Below, in pieces: positions 17,704-26,675 of a DNA stretch of 64,000 nucleotides (position 1 is its first letter; every line of letters starts with the position of its first letter). Under the pieces are notes generated by a model. It made no database searches and had not been told where the DNA came from. It saw only the letters and a list, made by a program, of their open reading frames with translations. The stretch covers positions 102,224 through 166,223 of the forward strand of contig DHVP01000031.1 of NCBI GenBank assembly GCA_002412715.1, given 5' to 3'. The translations under genes and the position numbers were made by a program. Origin of the DNA: Deltaproteobacteria bacterium UBA5205 (GTDB taxonomy: Bacteria; Desulfobacterota; Syntrophorhabdia; Syntrophorhabdales; Syntrophorhabdaceae).

Positions 17704-19050
17704 TTATTTCCTCCTGTAGCCTTCAATATTCGTTTGCCGTGTCCTGGATAGGGCGAGAGAACCATCGGGAACGTCCTCGGTAATCGTCGATCCGGCGCCC
17801 ACAACGGCGCCCTTCCCCACCTTCACGGGTGCTACAAGTTCGGTATTGGCGCCGACGAGAACGCCGTCTTCAATGACCGTCTTGTTTTTCCTTACGCCGT
17901 CATAATTACAAGTAATAGTTCCGGCCCCGATGTTAACGTTCTTACCTATCCGGGCATCCCCGATATAGGAAAGATGGTTTACCTGCGAATTGTCTTCCAG
18001 TGTTGAATTTTTCACTTCGACGAAGTTGCCTATTCTAACCCCTGTCTCAAGGACGGTACGACCCCTCAGTCTGGAAAAAGGGCCGATTGCAGCGCCTTTC
18101 TTTGCCTCGGCCCCCTCCATTGCTACGAAACCTTCGATGGTTACGTCATCGTGGATCACGCAGTTCCTTATGATCGAGGAGGGCCCGATGGATACCCCTT
18201 CCCCGATGACCGTGGTTCCGGTGATGTGACAATTCGGGGCAATTACCGTGTCAGCGCCTATTGTGACATCGTCATCGATCCAGATGGCGGTATCGAGAAA
18301 GGTCACACCCTTGGTCATGTGCCTTTCGTTGATTCGCTGTCTCATGACAACGTTCGCCTCAAGGAGGCCTTTCAGATTATTAATGCCCAGGACCTCTTCA
18401 GGCCTGGGACAAAAGAAACCCTTTGCATGCTTCCCCTGTCTTCCGGCCACCTTGCAGATATCCGTCAGATAGCGCTCGCCTTTTGCGTTCTGCGCACCTA
18501 TGAGATCGATGAGCCCGAAAGAAGCGAAGGGAACGTAGCAGATACCCGTATTGATCCTTTTGATCCGCCTTTCCTCGTCACTGGCATCGGAATGCTCCCG
18601 GATATCGGTGATCCTGTCACCGTCCATCAGAACCCTGCCATAACCGGATGGATCTTGAACATCGGTCGTAAGGAATACTATCGACCCCACACTACGGCAG
18701 AACGCCAGGAATTCACGAAGGGTATCACTCTGGATGAGGGGCACGTCACCGAGGAGAACAAGGACGTCATTTCCGCCCAGATGCTCTTTCGCCGAGGCCA
18801 AAGCATGGGCCGTACCCTTCTGTTCAGCCTGAAACGCCGTTACAACCTTCTTGTCCTCAAGGAAGGCCTCGACAGACTCGCGCCTGTATCCCGTAACGAC
18901 AATAATCCGCGAAGGGTCGAGGTTCTCCGCCACGTCTACGACGTACCCTAAAAGGGGTTTTCCCATGATCTCGTGCATCACCTTGGGCTTTTTGGATACC
19001 ATTCGCTCGCCCTTGCCGGCGGCAAGTATCACAATATCAAGCTTGTCCAT
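17704..19050 (-). CDS. glmU: Bifunctional GlcN-1-P acetyltransferase / GlcNAc-1-P uridyltransferase
   Basis: Catalyses the last two steps to UDP-N-acetylglucosamine. 448 residues. The N-terminal pyrophosphorylase domain starts ILAAGKGERM and carries LLGDVPLI. The C-terminal left-handed beta-helix shows hexapeptide repeats (VIGEGVSIGPSSII) and the acetyl-transfer region GAGTITCNYDGVRKN. It overlaps tatC by 14 bp and has GGAGACTGCAG before its ATG. With glmS directly downstream it forms a UDP-GlcNAc supply unit. Confidence 0.97.
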   Translation of the reverse strand: MDKLDIVILAAGKGERMVSKKPKVMHEIMGKPLLGYVVDVAENLDPSRIIVVTGYRRESVEAFLEDKKVVTAFQAEQKGTAHALASAKEHLGGNDVLVLLGDVPLIQSDTLREFLAFCRSVGSIVFLTTDVQDPSGYGRVLMDGDRITDIREHSDASDEERRIKRINTGICYVPFASFGLIDLIGAQNAKGERYLTDICKVAGRQGKHAKGFFCPRPEEVLGINNLKGLLEANVVMRQRINERHMTKGVTFLDTAIWIDDDVTIGADTVIAPNCHITGTTVIGEGVSIGPSSIIRNCVIHDDVTIEGFVAMEGAEAKKGAAIGPFSRLRGRTVLETGVRIGNFVEVKNSTLEDNSQVNHLSYIGDARIGKNVNIGAGTITCNYDGVRKNKTVIEDGVLVGANTELVAPVKVGKGAVVGAGSTITEDVPDGSLALSRTRQTNIEGYRRK

Positions 19051-19789
19051 CTGCAGTCTCCTTTTTTCCGAAAAACCGGGCGATGACCACGCTCAATTCA
19101 TACAGGCCCCACAGAGGCACCGCCACAACTATCTGGCTCACGGGATCCGGCGGCGTAATGATGGCACTGAGAACAAAGGCGCCCAGGATCGCATATCTGC
19201 GTTTCTTTGCAAGGAAACGGTAATTGATAATCCCGGCCTTTGCAAGAAAATAGGCGACAAGGGGAAGCTCAAAGAGGAACCCGAAAACGATGAGCAGCTT
19301 CAGCGTCAGGCTGACATATCCCTTGAGGTCCGGCATGGGAATAACGAAATCCGAGGCGTAGCTCACAAAGAACCTGTAAAGATGGGGCATGACAATTGCG
19401 TAGCAGAAGAATACGCCCACGGCAAAGGAGAAGCTGCCCCACAGAATAAGGGGGTATACATACCTCCTTTCCTTTTCATAAAGCCCCGGCGCCACGAACA
19501 TCCACATCTGGTAAATGATCATGGGTGAAGCAACCGTCACGGCGGTAAGGATCCAGATCTTGAAATAAGTGAGAAATGCCTCGGTGACGCCCGTAAAAAT
19601 GAAACTGCTTCCCGATGGCATCACTTTCTTGAAAGGCTGAAGGAGAAAGACGTTCACTCTCTCCCGAAAAAAGTAGGTAACGACAAAGGCCAGGCAGACG
19701 GCAATAAGACAGTACATTAATCGCTGCCGTAATTCCTGAAGATGTGAGACGAAGGGTTGCTTTTCGTCTGATTGAGTTTTTTTAGCCAT
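19037..19789 (-). CDS. tatC: Sec-independent protein translocase TatC
   Basis: Twin-arginine receptor subunit of the inner membrane. 250 residues with six hydrophobic helices. The opening FVSHLQELRQRLMYCLIAV holds the conserved cytoplasmic Glu-Leu-Arg motif, and FTGVTEAFLTYFKI is the conserved periplasmic loop. The end overlaps the glmU start by 14 bp. tatB lies 50 bp upstream, so the Tat pair and the glm genes share a transcript. Confidence 0.97.
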   Translation of the reverse strand: MAKKTQSDEKQPFVSHLQELRQRLMYCLIAVCLAFVVTYFFRERVNVFLLQPFKKVMPSGSSFIFTGVTEAFLTYFKIWILTAVTVASPMIIYQMWMFVAPGLYEKERRYVYPLILWGSFSFAVGVFFCYAIVMPHLYRFFVSYASDFVIPMPDLKGYVSLTLKLLIVFGFLFELPLVAYFLAKAGIINYRFLAKKRRYAILGAFVLSAIITPPDPVSQIVVAVPLWGLYELSVVIARFFGKKETADGQA

Positions 19790-19839
19790 AGACGGCTGAC
19801 ATTGCCCTTTTCGCCGCAGAGGCGATCAGGTTTCCGCAA

Positions 19840-20223
19840 CTACCCCCTTAAATTGCTGTAGGAATCAGGCGGGTTCTCCACGGGCCCGGTCGTTTCCTCA
19901 GATTCAGCAACGGCTTGATCCTCGGCCGGCTTTTCCTCCCCGGGAATGTGGGCTTCATCAGGTCTGGCGTCCACTGCGGCCTCGCCATCACCTGACGCTT
20001 CGGTGGTATGAGGCTCATCCTCGCCGGAAGCTTCGCTTGTGTCCTGGCTCGGGTTATCGTCCAAGTCCTCTTCGAATGTCTGCTTTACATCGTCGGTCAT
20101 GCTCTTGACTTGATGAAGGGCCTTTCCAAGAGACCGGGCAAGCTCGGGCAACTTTTTCGGTCCCACCACCAGCAACGCCACGATCATGATAAGGATGAGT
20201 TCTGGGAGACCTATTCCAAACAT
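19840..20223 (-). CDS. tatB: Twin-arginine translocase subunit TatB/TatA type
   Basis: A 127-residue protein. One N-terminal membrane helix (GLPELILIMIVALLVVGP) is followed by an amphipathic helix (KKLPELARSLGKALHQVK) and an acidic, disordered tail rich in Glu, Asp and Ala. The VGPKKLPELAR form fits TatB, but a dual-role TatA cannot be excluded because no second TatA-like gene is nearby. The start codon has no clear ribosome site. Confidence 0.88.
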   Translation of the reverse strand: MFGIGLPELILIMIVALLVVGPKKLPELARSLGKALHQVKSMTDDVKQTFEEDLDDNPSQDTSEASGEDEPHTTEASGDGEAAVDARPDEAHIPGEEKPAEDQAVAESEETTGPVENPPDSYSNLRG

Positions 20224-20263
20224 TTGGCATAAAATATCATAAAAAGTACAGTCTTAAAAGAGA

Positions 20264-20272
20264 ATTATACCA
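20264..20272 (-). promoter_or_regulatory. Extended -10 promoter before tatB
   Basis: The minus strand reads TGGTATAAT, a perfect extended -10 element, 41 bases before the tatB start. I see no good -35 hexamer, as is common for extended -10 promoters. It would drive tatB-tatC-glmU-glmS. Confidence 0.5.
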
Positions 20273-20432
20273 GCGCGGTCGCCCTGGATCATTGTTTTAT
20301 GCCCTTTGACGGGGCTCGTGAAAGGCGCACCTTTATTGCGAATCAGGGCATTGACTTCATCATGGGCGTGTATTAGCCTGAAACCATCAGTATTTGATTC
20401 GAGGTTAAATTCATCAAACGAAGGAGGCAGAC

Positions 20433-20807
20433 ATGGCGGAAAGACTTCAGGTATTCAAATGTGAAATTTGCGGAAACATTGTCGAAGTGCTCCATGGCGG
20501 AAAGGGAATGCTCGTGTGCTGTAATGAACCGATGAAGCTCCTCACGGAAAACACCGTCGATGCTTCCAGGGAAAAACACGTTCCCGTGATCGAAAAGACG
20601 GCCGACGGCGTCACGATAAAGGTTGGCAGCGTTGCCCATCCCATGGAGGAGAACCATTACATAGAATGGATCCAGGCGGTTATTGACGGTACGGTGTATC
20701 GCCAGTTCCTGAAGCCGGGAGAGGCTCCGCAGGCGTTCTTTCCTGTCAAGGGAGATTCCGTGACGGCGCGGGAGTACTGCAACATGCACGGTCTCTGGAA
20801 GAGTTGA
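20433..20807 (+). CDS. dfx: Desulfoferrodoxin (superoxide reductase)
   Basis: Reduces superoxide to hydrogen peroxide in the cytoplasm of anaerobes. 124 residues. The N-terminal desulforedoxin domain has all four iron ligands (Cys10, Cys13, Cys29, Cys30), so this is the two-iron class. The catalytic domain supplies His residues in KHVPVI, VAHPMEENHYIEWI and the CNMHGLW end, the usual His4-Cys1 centre. AAGGAGG lies six bases before the ATG. It is followed after 13 bp by rubrerythrin, which would remove the peroxide formed. Confidence 0.96.
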   Translation: MAERLQVFKCEICGNIVEVLHGGKGMLVCCNEPMKLLTENTVDASREKHVPVIEKTADGVTIKVGSVAHPMEENHYIEWIQAVIDGTVYRQFLKPGEAPQAFFPVKGDSVTAREYCNMHGLWKS

Positions 20808-20820
20808 TGGGGAGAAAATC

Positions 20821-21396
20821 ATGAAAAACCTAAAGGGAACACAAACAGAAAAGAATCTCCTGGCGAGTTTTGCCGGCGAATCTCAGGCACGAATGAGGTA
20901 CAACTATTTTTCATCTCAGGCAAAGAAAGAAGGTTTTGAGCAGATATCTTTCTTCTTTGCCGATACCGCAGATAACGAAAAGGAGCATGCAAAACGGTTC
21001 TTCAAGTTTTTGGAAGGCGGCGAGGTTGAAATAACCGCATCTTACCCTGCCGGCGTCATTGGAAATACGGCAGAAAACTTAAAGGCCGCCGCAGCCGGTG
21101 AAAACCTGGAACACACCGTCCTCTACCCGGAGGCAGCGAAGGTTGCTGACCAGGAAGGCTTTGAGGAGATTGCCGGGGTCTTTCGGGAGATAGCAAAGGT
21201 CGAAAAAGAGCATGAGAAACGTTACCTCGCCCTTCTCAGGAATGTTCAGGCGGGGGTGGTTTTCAAGCGGCCGTCTGCGACAAAGTGGCGCTGCAGGAAT
21301 TGCGGCTATGTCCACGAAGGGCCCGAAGCACCCGAAGAGTGTCCTGCTTGTGCGCACCCCCGCGCGTACTACGAACTCCTGGCAGAGAATTACTGA
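20821..21396 (+). CDS. rbr: Rubrerythrin
   Basis: Non-heme diiron peroxidase, 191 residues. The four-helix ferritin-like domain has diiron Glu/His ligands in FAGESQARMRYNYF, DNEKEHAKRFF and KVEKEHEKRY. The C-terminal rubredoxin domain has the paired motifs CRNCGY and CPACAHP for one Fe(Cys)4. Co-transcribed with dfx and followed by a terminator. Confidence 0.97.
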   Translation: MKNLKGTQTEKNLLASFAGESQARMRYNYFSSQAKKEGFEQISFFFADTADNEKEHAKRFFKFLEGGEVEITASYPAGVIGNTAENLKAAAAGENLEHTVLYPEAAKVADQEGFEEIAGVFREIAKVEKEHEKRYLALLRNVQAGVVFKRPSATKWRCRNCGYVHEGPEAPEECPACAHPRAYYELLAENY

Positions 21397-21408
21397 TCCT
21401 GCGACCCT

Positions 21409-21462
21409 CGCGCACGGGCAAAAGACAAGACGTTCTTTTCTCCGTGCGCGCTTCTTTTTTCC
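21409..21462 (+). terminator. Rho-independent terminator after rubrerythrin
   Basis: A 9-bp arm CGCGCACGG (21409-21417) pairs with CCGTGCGCG (21442-21450). An inner AAAAGA/TCTTTT pairing extends the stem. CTTCTTTTTT follows. It begins 13 bases after the rbr stop. Confidence 0.85.
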
Positions 21463-21473
21463 TTTATTTTTCC

Positions 21474-21503
21474 TTGACATGCATTATTTTCATCTGGTAG
21501 TTT
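21474..21503 (+). promoter_or_regulatory. Possible sigma-70 promoter for the nitrilase-argS run
   Basis: A perfect TTGACA (21474-21479) is followed after 18 bases by a weak -10, TAGTTT. It lies directly after the dfx-rbr terminator and about 150 bases before the next coding region. Confidence 0.35.
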
Positions 21504-21653
21504 TCTGTGAATTGAAACAAATCCAAAGGAATTAAGGAGATTTACGGCACAAACCCGGCGTTTTATGGTATTATTTTTTTGCCCGGCGCAAAAGACCACG
21601 TCTATGAACAGGTTTCCGGGCATGGATCACGGGATGGTCGTCAAAGAACGTGC

Positions 21654-22469
21654 ATGAAGATAGCTGGAATACAATTTGCCTGTTCCAAGGAGAAGGACAA
21701 GAATCTCAATACAGCGGCAAAGCTTCTCGGCGTTGCCCTCAGTGAAAAAGCAAAGATCATATGCTTTCAGGAGCTTTTCAATCGCTACTGGTTCCCCAAG
21801 GATCGCGATGAGGCCGCATTCGAACTAGCAGAGGATGCAGACGGCGAGACCGTCCGGTTCTTCAAGTCACAGCTCAAAGGAACCGATGCGGTCATCATCC
21901 TTCCTATCTTCGAAAAGGTCAAAGACTCTTACTATAATTCAGCGGTCGTCATAGAAGGAGACAGGACGTTGGGGATTTACCGGAAACTTAACGTCACCGA
22001 CATCCCGCTATGGGAGGAAAAGTTCTATTTCTCGCAAGGCAATACCGGCTTGCCCGTCTTCGATACAAGCCATGGCACGTTCGGGATACAGATGTCATGG
22101 GACAATTTCTTCCAGCAAGGGACACGAATCCTGACCCTCAAAGGGGCCGATGTCGTCTTTGCCCCGACCTCGTGCGCATTCAAGTCCCAGCACATCTGGC
22201 AAACCGTTATCTCCTCCAACGCGATAACGAACGGAGTCTACGTCATGCGCGTCAACAGGGCAGGCAGCGAGGAGGCACAGGATTTTTACGGCATGAGCTT
22301 CTGCGTCAATCCCGAAGGAGAGCTTATCGGTGGACCCACGGGCCGCTCCGATACAGTGCTTCTCGCTGACGTCGACCTCGAGCGGCTGAAACTCATCCGG
22401 CGGGAATGGCCGATCCTGAAGGAAATAAAACCCGGATTGTACGGGGAAATTCTCGGGGAGAACCTGTGA
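21654..22469 (+). CDS. Nitrilase-superfamily protein with Ser at the catalytic Cys position
   Basis: A 271-residue carbon-nitrogen hydrolase fold, closest by eye to N-carbamoylputrescine amidases. The Glu of the triad is in CFQELF (Glu40) and the Lys in YRKLN (Lys111). The nucleophile position, normally ICWDQWFPE, reads MSWDNFFQQ with Ser148. The assisting Glu of EEKFYF is kept. The protein may be inactive, bind a ligand, or use Ser. The ATG at 21654 is chosen because the family begins there (MKIAGIQFA); no strong ribosome site is seen. Its TGA overlaps the start of the next small gene. Confidence 0.87.
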   Translation: MKIAGIQFACSKEKDKNLNTAAKLLGVALSEKAKIICFQELFNRYWFPKDRDEAAFELAEDADGETVRFFKSQLKGTDAVIILPIFEKVKDSYYNSAVVIEGDRTLGIYRKLNVTDIPLWEEKFYFSQGNTGLPVFDTSHGTFGIQMSWDNFFQQGTRILTLKGADVVFAPTSCAFKSQHIWQTVISSNAITNGVYVMRVNRAGSEEAQDFYGMSFCVNPEGELIGGPTGRSDTVLLADVDLERLKLIRREWPILKEIKPGLYGEILGENL

Positions 22470-22636
22470 GCGACGAACCCACCCTTTGCGTCGTCTGTGC
22501 CTGGCGCGAAGAATGTAAAAAGAAGTACCTTCATGGAAAAGAAGTATCCCTGCGATGCCCTGACTTCACGAAGGACCTTCAGATCAATAAGGACAAAGCG
22601 GATGCTCAGACCCATAGCGGCAAAGATAATCAGTAA
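22466..22636 (+). CDS. Small four-cysteine protein, unknown
   Basis: A 56-residue protein starting with GTG that shares bases with the TGA of the preceding gene. Cysteines at 8, 11, 17 and 30 (CVVCAWREEC, then RCPDFTKDL) could bind zinc or an Fe-S cluster. The arrangement looks like a conserved small family in anaerobes, but I cannot name it. Its last 35 bases overlap the argS start in another frame, so the three genes are translationally linked. Confidence 0.7.
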   Translation: MSDEPTLCVVCAWREECKKKYLHGKEVSLRCPDFTKDLQINKDKADAQTHSGKDNQ

Positions 22637-24260
22637 AGTTGTAGAGGATGCACGCAAATCAGGTTCCCTGCCCGATGACATACGGCTGAACTACATCATC
22701 GAGACGCCCCGCGAGGAGGGGTTCGGTGATTATTCCACGAACATCGCCTTCATCCTGGCCCCTCAGCTGAGAAAAAGACCCCTGGACATCGCCGCCATGC
22801 TCGTCGAACGGATGAAAGGCAGCGAGTATTGCGAATCCATTACCGTTGCAGGGGCTGGTTTCATCAACTTTTCCCTCAAAGACAGCCTGTGGCAGCAACT
22901 CCTCAAGGATACGGCCTCCATGGGGATCAAAAGTCTTTATCCCAATACAGGAGGAGGCAAAAAGGTCCTCATTGAATTCGTGAGTGCGAACCCTACCGGC
23001 CCCCTACACATCGGTCACGGCAGAGGCGCGGCTGTCGGAGATGTGCTCTCCAACCTGCTTGAAAGAACGGGTCACGCCGTCGCCAAAGAATACTACATCA
23101 ATGATGCGGGTCGGCAGATCAAGACACTCGGCCGATCCACTTTTTTGAGGCTCAAGGAGCTCAGGGGCGAGGCCGTTGAATACCCCCCGGACCTTTACCA
23201 GGGAGACTATGTCCGCGACCTCGCGGGCAGGATCATCGACGAAGGAATACCTGTGCCGCCCGGCGACGAGGAGGCGATCAGCTTTCTCGCAGGCTATGCA
23301 AGCTCGTTTATAATGGACGGGATCAAAAACGATCTCGGTGAATTCGGCGTGAATTTCGATAATTTCTTTCTTGAGTCCTCGCTCTATGCCTCGGGTATCG
23401 TCGAGGAAACGCTGCAGATCCTCAAGGACCGCGAGATTGCCTATGAAAAAGACGGTGCTTTATGGTTCAGGACGGGCCTCTACGAAAAGGACGAAGATAG
23501 GGTCCTTATCAAATCTGATGGAGAAAACACCTATTTCACATCGGATATCGCCTATCATCTCGATAAATTTAAACGTTCTTTCGATGTGCTCGTCGATATA
23601 TGGGGCTCCGATCATCACGGCTATATACCGCGGTTGAGCGCATCCGTTCAGGCACTGGGCAGAAACAAGGAGGATCTCAGATTTCTCCTCATCCAGTTCG
23701 TAACCCTCATCAAGGATGGCAAGCCCGTGGGCATGTCTACCCGTTCGGGTGAATTCACGACGTTGCGGGAGGTCATGGACGAGGTCGGCCGCGATGCCTG
23801 CCGCTTCTTCTTTCTCATGCGCAAGAGCGATGCCCATCTTGAGTTCGATCTCGATCTCGCGAAGAAAACATCCAATGAAAACCCCGTCTATTATGTGCAG
23901 TATGCACACGCAAGAATAGAAAGTATCTTCCGCAATGCACGCGAAGCCGGAGTCGATACGAACAATCTCTCCGATGCCGACTGTACCCTTCTGACCCTCA
24001 AGGAAGAGCTCGACCTGATACGATGGATAACCCGATACCACAGTGTCCTCGACGGCAGTGCAAGAAGCCTTGAGCCTCATCGCGTCACATTCTACCTCAT
24101 CGAAATCGTCGGCCGTTTCCACAGCTACTACAACAAGACGAGGGTGCTGGGCAACGACATGGGGCTCACCCGTGCCCGCCTTCTGTTGTTGTCTGCGCTT
24201 CGCGACGTGATCAGGGACGGCCTCGATCTTGTCGGAGTCTCGGCTCCGGAGAAGATGTAA
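22602..24260 (+). CDS. argS: Arginyl-tRNA synthetase
   Basis: Charges tRNA-Arg in the cytoplasm. 552 residues, class I. The N-terminal additional domain is followed by SANPTGPLHIGHGRGAAVGD, which holds the HIGH motif. A KMSKS-like region reads DGKPVGMSTRSGEF. The C-terminal DALR anticodon domain includes HSYYNKTRVLG. The ATG at 22602 has AAGGA about eight bases upstream and fits the family start. Confidence 0.97.
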   Translation: MLRPIAAKIISKVVEDARKSGSLPDDIRLNYIIETPREEGFGDYSTNIAFILAPQLRKRPLDIAAMLVERMKGSEYCESITVAGAGFINFSLKDSLWQQLLKDTASMGIKSLYPNTGGGKKVLIEFVSANPTGPLHIGHGRGAAVGDVLSNLLERTGHAVAKEYYINDAGRQIKTLGRSTFLRLKELRGEAVEYPPDLYQGDYVRDLAGRIIDEGIPVPPGDEEAISFLAGYASSFIMDGIKNDLGEFGVNFDNFFLESSLYASGIVEETLQILKDREIAYEKDGALWFRTGLYEKDEDRVLIKSDGENTYFTSDIAYHLDKFKRSFDVLVDIWGSDHHGYIPRLSASVQALGRNKEDLRFLLIQFVTLIKDGKPVGMSTRSGEFTTLREVMDEVGRDACRFFFLMRKSDAHLEFDLDLAKKTSNENPVYYVQYAHARIESIFRNAREAGVDTNNLSDADCTLLTLKEELDLIRWITRYHSVLDGSARSLEPHRVTFYLIEIVGRFHSYYNKTRVLGNDMGLTRARLLLLSALRDVIRDGLDLVGVSAPEKM

Positions 24261-24321
24261 AAACAACCGCCTGGCGCGCCCGTTCACCCCGGCAGCTCCG
24301 GGAACATGTAAAGGAGTATTA

Positions 24322-24954
24322 ATGGAGAGAAGAAAGAGCAAAACCAGGGAATATATTGAATCCATCGTGATTGCCGCCCTCATAGCACTTGTTGTGAGGA
24401 GTTTCGTGATTCAGGCGTACAAAATTCCTTCGGGGTCCATGGAGCCGACATTGCTCGTTGGTGACCATCTGCTCGTCAACAGGATGAGCTACGTCGTCAA
24501 GATGCCCATTGTCGACACCGTTCTTTTCTCCACCGGAAAGCCGCAGCGGGGGGATATTATCGTTTTTCGCTACCCCGAAGACCCGAGCAAAGACTACATA
24601 AAACGCGTCATAGCTACCGAGGGAGAATCGGTGGAGATCAAAAACAAGGCCGTCTTCATCAATGGAAGGAAAATAAACGATACCTGGGGGCATTTCAGAC
24701 CCGACAGCTTCACGTCCCGCGGCCTGCTACCCTTCATCGATAAGGACAATATTCCTCCCATAACGGTACCGAAGGACAGCTATTTTGTGATGGGCGACAA
24801 TCGTGACAACAGCCTCGACAGCCGCTACTGGGGTTTTGTGCAAAAACAGCACCTCGTAGGCAAGGCGTTGATCATCTATTTTTCATGGGACAGCAACGCG
24901 ATGAAGGCACTTCAATACGTTCGATGGTCTCGCGTAGGCTGGCTCATAAAATAG
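24322..24954 (+). CDS. lepB: Signal peptidase I
   Basis: Removes Sec and Tat signal peptides on the periplasmic face. 210 residues, one N-terminal membrane helix (about 12-30). The catalytic Ser39 is in IPSGSMEPTL and Lys94 in DYIKRVIA. Box E is MGDNRDNSLDSRYWG. The ATG is set by AAAGGAG five bases upstream. It lies between argS and a TPR lipoprotein pair. Confidence 0.96.
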   Translation: MERRKSKTREYIESIVIAALIALVVRSFVIQAYKIPSGSMEPTLLVGDHLLVNRMSYVVKMPIVDTVLFSTGKPQRGDIIVFRYPEDPSKDYIKRVIATEGESVEIKNKAVFINGRKINDTWGHFRPDSFTSRGLLPFIDKDNIPPITVPKDSYFVMGDNRDNSLDSRYWGFVQKQHLVGKALIIYFSWDSNAMKALQYVRWSRVGWLIK

Positions 24955-24995
24955 GCCGTCCATGCCATCCTATGATTAGATTTCCCGAGAATTCT

Positions 24996-26675
24996 ATGTT
25001 ATTATTGAAGGTAATGAGACTACCGGTACTAGTGTTTTGGCTCCTTCTTCTATCTTTCACGCAGCTTCACGCCGCCGGTTCTAACAATTCCGTGTACTTC
25101 TATCTTCGGGGATATTTGAGTGAGACCCGGGGAAGCTATGACGCTGCCCTGGAATATTACGGCAGGGCCCTGAAGGACAACCCAGGTTCTTCCGAGATCA
25201 GGACCTCACTCGCGTCGCTCTACATTAAAAAAGGCGACATCGCAAAAGCGGAAGAATTTCTCAATTCGTCAATAGCCTTGGACCCGAAAAACCGGATAGC
25301 TCTTATGTTCCTCGCCGGAATCCATGCATCAAGAGGCGTTACATACAAGGCAAAGGCGCTCTATGAAAAGATCATAGAACTCAACCCCGAGGACACCGAG
25401 GCGTACATGTACCTCGGGGGCGTCTACATCGGGGAGAAGAAATATAATGACGCCATATCCGTGTACGAGAAAGTACTGACCTACGACGATGATAATATTA
25501 TCGCCCTTTACTATATCGGTCGGCTTCACGGAGAAGCAAAGAACTTTGACAAGGCCAAGGCTTATCTAACGAAGGCCCTGGAAATCAAGCCGAATTTCAC
25601 CCCTGCCCTTCTTGACCTTGCAACTATCTACGAAATCGAGGGCGATCTGCCGAAAGCCGTTGAGCATTATCAAACAGTGATCGCTCTCGATCCCAACGAT
25701 AAGAAGGCGCGTTCGCGACTTGCCACCATTTTTATCAGGCAAAAGGAATACGACAAGGCGATAGGGAAGTTCGAAGAATTGTCCGACCTCGACCACCAGG
25801 ACCTCTCGTTGAGAATCCGCATCGGCCTTCTTCACTATGAAAAAGGCCGCTACGACGATGCAATCAAGGAGTTTAACCTCGTCCTCGCAAGCAAACCAGA
25901 CAACTACGCCGTCAGGATATATCTGGCGATGTCGTGGCGCGAAAAGGGAGATGTCCGGAAGGCCCTTGAAGAGCTCAACAAGATCGATCCGAAATCGGAA
26001 GAATTTCTCACCGCGCTCAAGCAGATGACCATGATCTACATCAAGTCGGGAACGGTTGATGAAGGGATCAAGACAATATCCGGGTACCTGCCTGAGATAG
26101 AGAAGAAACCGGACCTCTACATCCTGCTTTCCATGTTGTACGAAGAAAAGAACGATTATGCCGGCGGCATCGCCGCCCTTGAAGAGGCCCGCAAGATCGA
26201 GCCCGATAACCTCGAAGTTCTTTACCAGATTGGCATGCTCCACGAAAGAAAAGGCGAGCAAGGCAAGGCGCTGGCCATCATGCAAGACGTCCTCGTGGTT
26301 GATCCCGAGTACCCCAACGCCCTCAATTTCGTCGGCTATTCCCTTGCGGAGAAGGGCATCCGGCTCGACGAAGCAGAAACTATGATCAGAAAGGCGCTGG
26401 CCAAGCGTCCTGATGACGGATACATTATCGACAGCCTCGGTTGGGTCTTTTACAAGAAAGGTGACTTCAATGCCGCCCTTGAGGAAATACAAAGGGCCAG
26501 TAACCTCATGCCTGAGGACCCTACCATCCATGAACACCTGGGCGATATTTACTCGGCCCTGAAGGATTACAACAAGGCCCTCCTCCATTACGAAAAGTCG
26601 GTAACCCTCGAAAAGGATCCCTCCAGGAAGAATTCCGTCGAACAGAAGCTCAAAATGATCAAAGAGAAGAAGTGA
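24996..26675 (+). CDS. Exported tetratricopeptide-repeat protein
   Basis: About 559 residues. A signal peptide (LPVLVFWLLLLSFTQLHAAG) is followed by about 14 TPR units across the whole chain, for example YLRGYLSETRGSYDAALEYY. It is a periplasmic or membrane-tethered scaffold of unknown partner. Several starts are possible (24972, 24996, 25014); 24996 is a compromise. The TGA overlaps the ATG of a LolB-like lipoprotein gene. That pairing is common in deltaproteobacteria and suggests work on outer-membrane or lipoprotein assembly. Confidence 0.88.
   Translation: MLLLKVMRLPVLVFWLLLLSFTQLHAAGSNNSVYFYLRGYLSETRGSYDAALEYYGRALKDNPGSSEIRTSLASLYIKKGDIAKAEEFLNSSIALDPKNRIALMFLAGIHASRGVTYKAKALYEKIIELNPEDTEAYMYLGGVYIGEKKYNDAISVYEKVLTYDDDNIIALYYIGRLHGEAKNFDKAKAYLTKALEIKPNFTPALLDLATIYEIEGDLPKAVEHYQTVIALDPNDKKARSRLATIFIRQKEYDKAIGKFEELSDLDHQDLSLRIRIGLLHYEKGRYDDAIKEFNLVLASKPDNYAVRIYLAMSWREKGDVRKALEELNKIDPKSEEFLTALKQMTMIYIKSGTVDEGIKTISGYLPEIEKKPDLYILLSMLYEEKNDYAGGIAALEEARKIEPDNLEVLYQIGMLHERKGEQGKALAIMQDVLVVDPEYPNALNFVGYSLAEKGIRLDEAETMIRKALAKRPDDGYIIDSLGWVFYKKGDFNAALEEIQRASNLMPEDPTIHEHLGDIYSALKDYNKALLHYEKSVTLEKDPSRKNSVEQKLKMIKEKK

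Noticed and set aside
15836..17705. glmS ribozyme before glmS
   Set aside because: The gap to glmU is two bases, so there is no space for the ribozyme.
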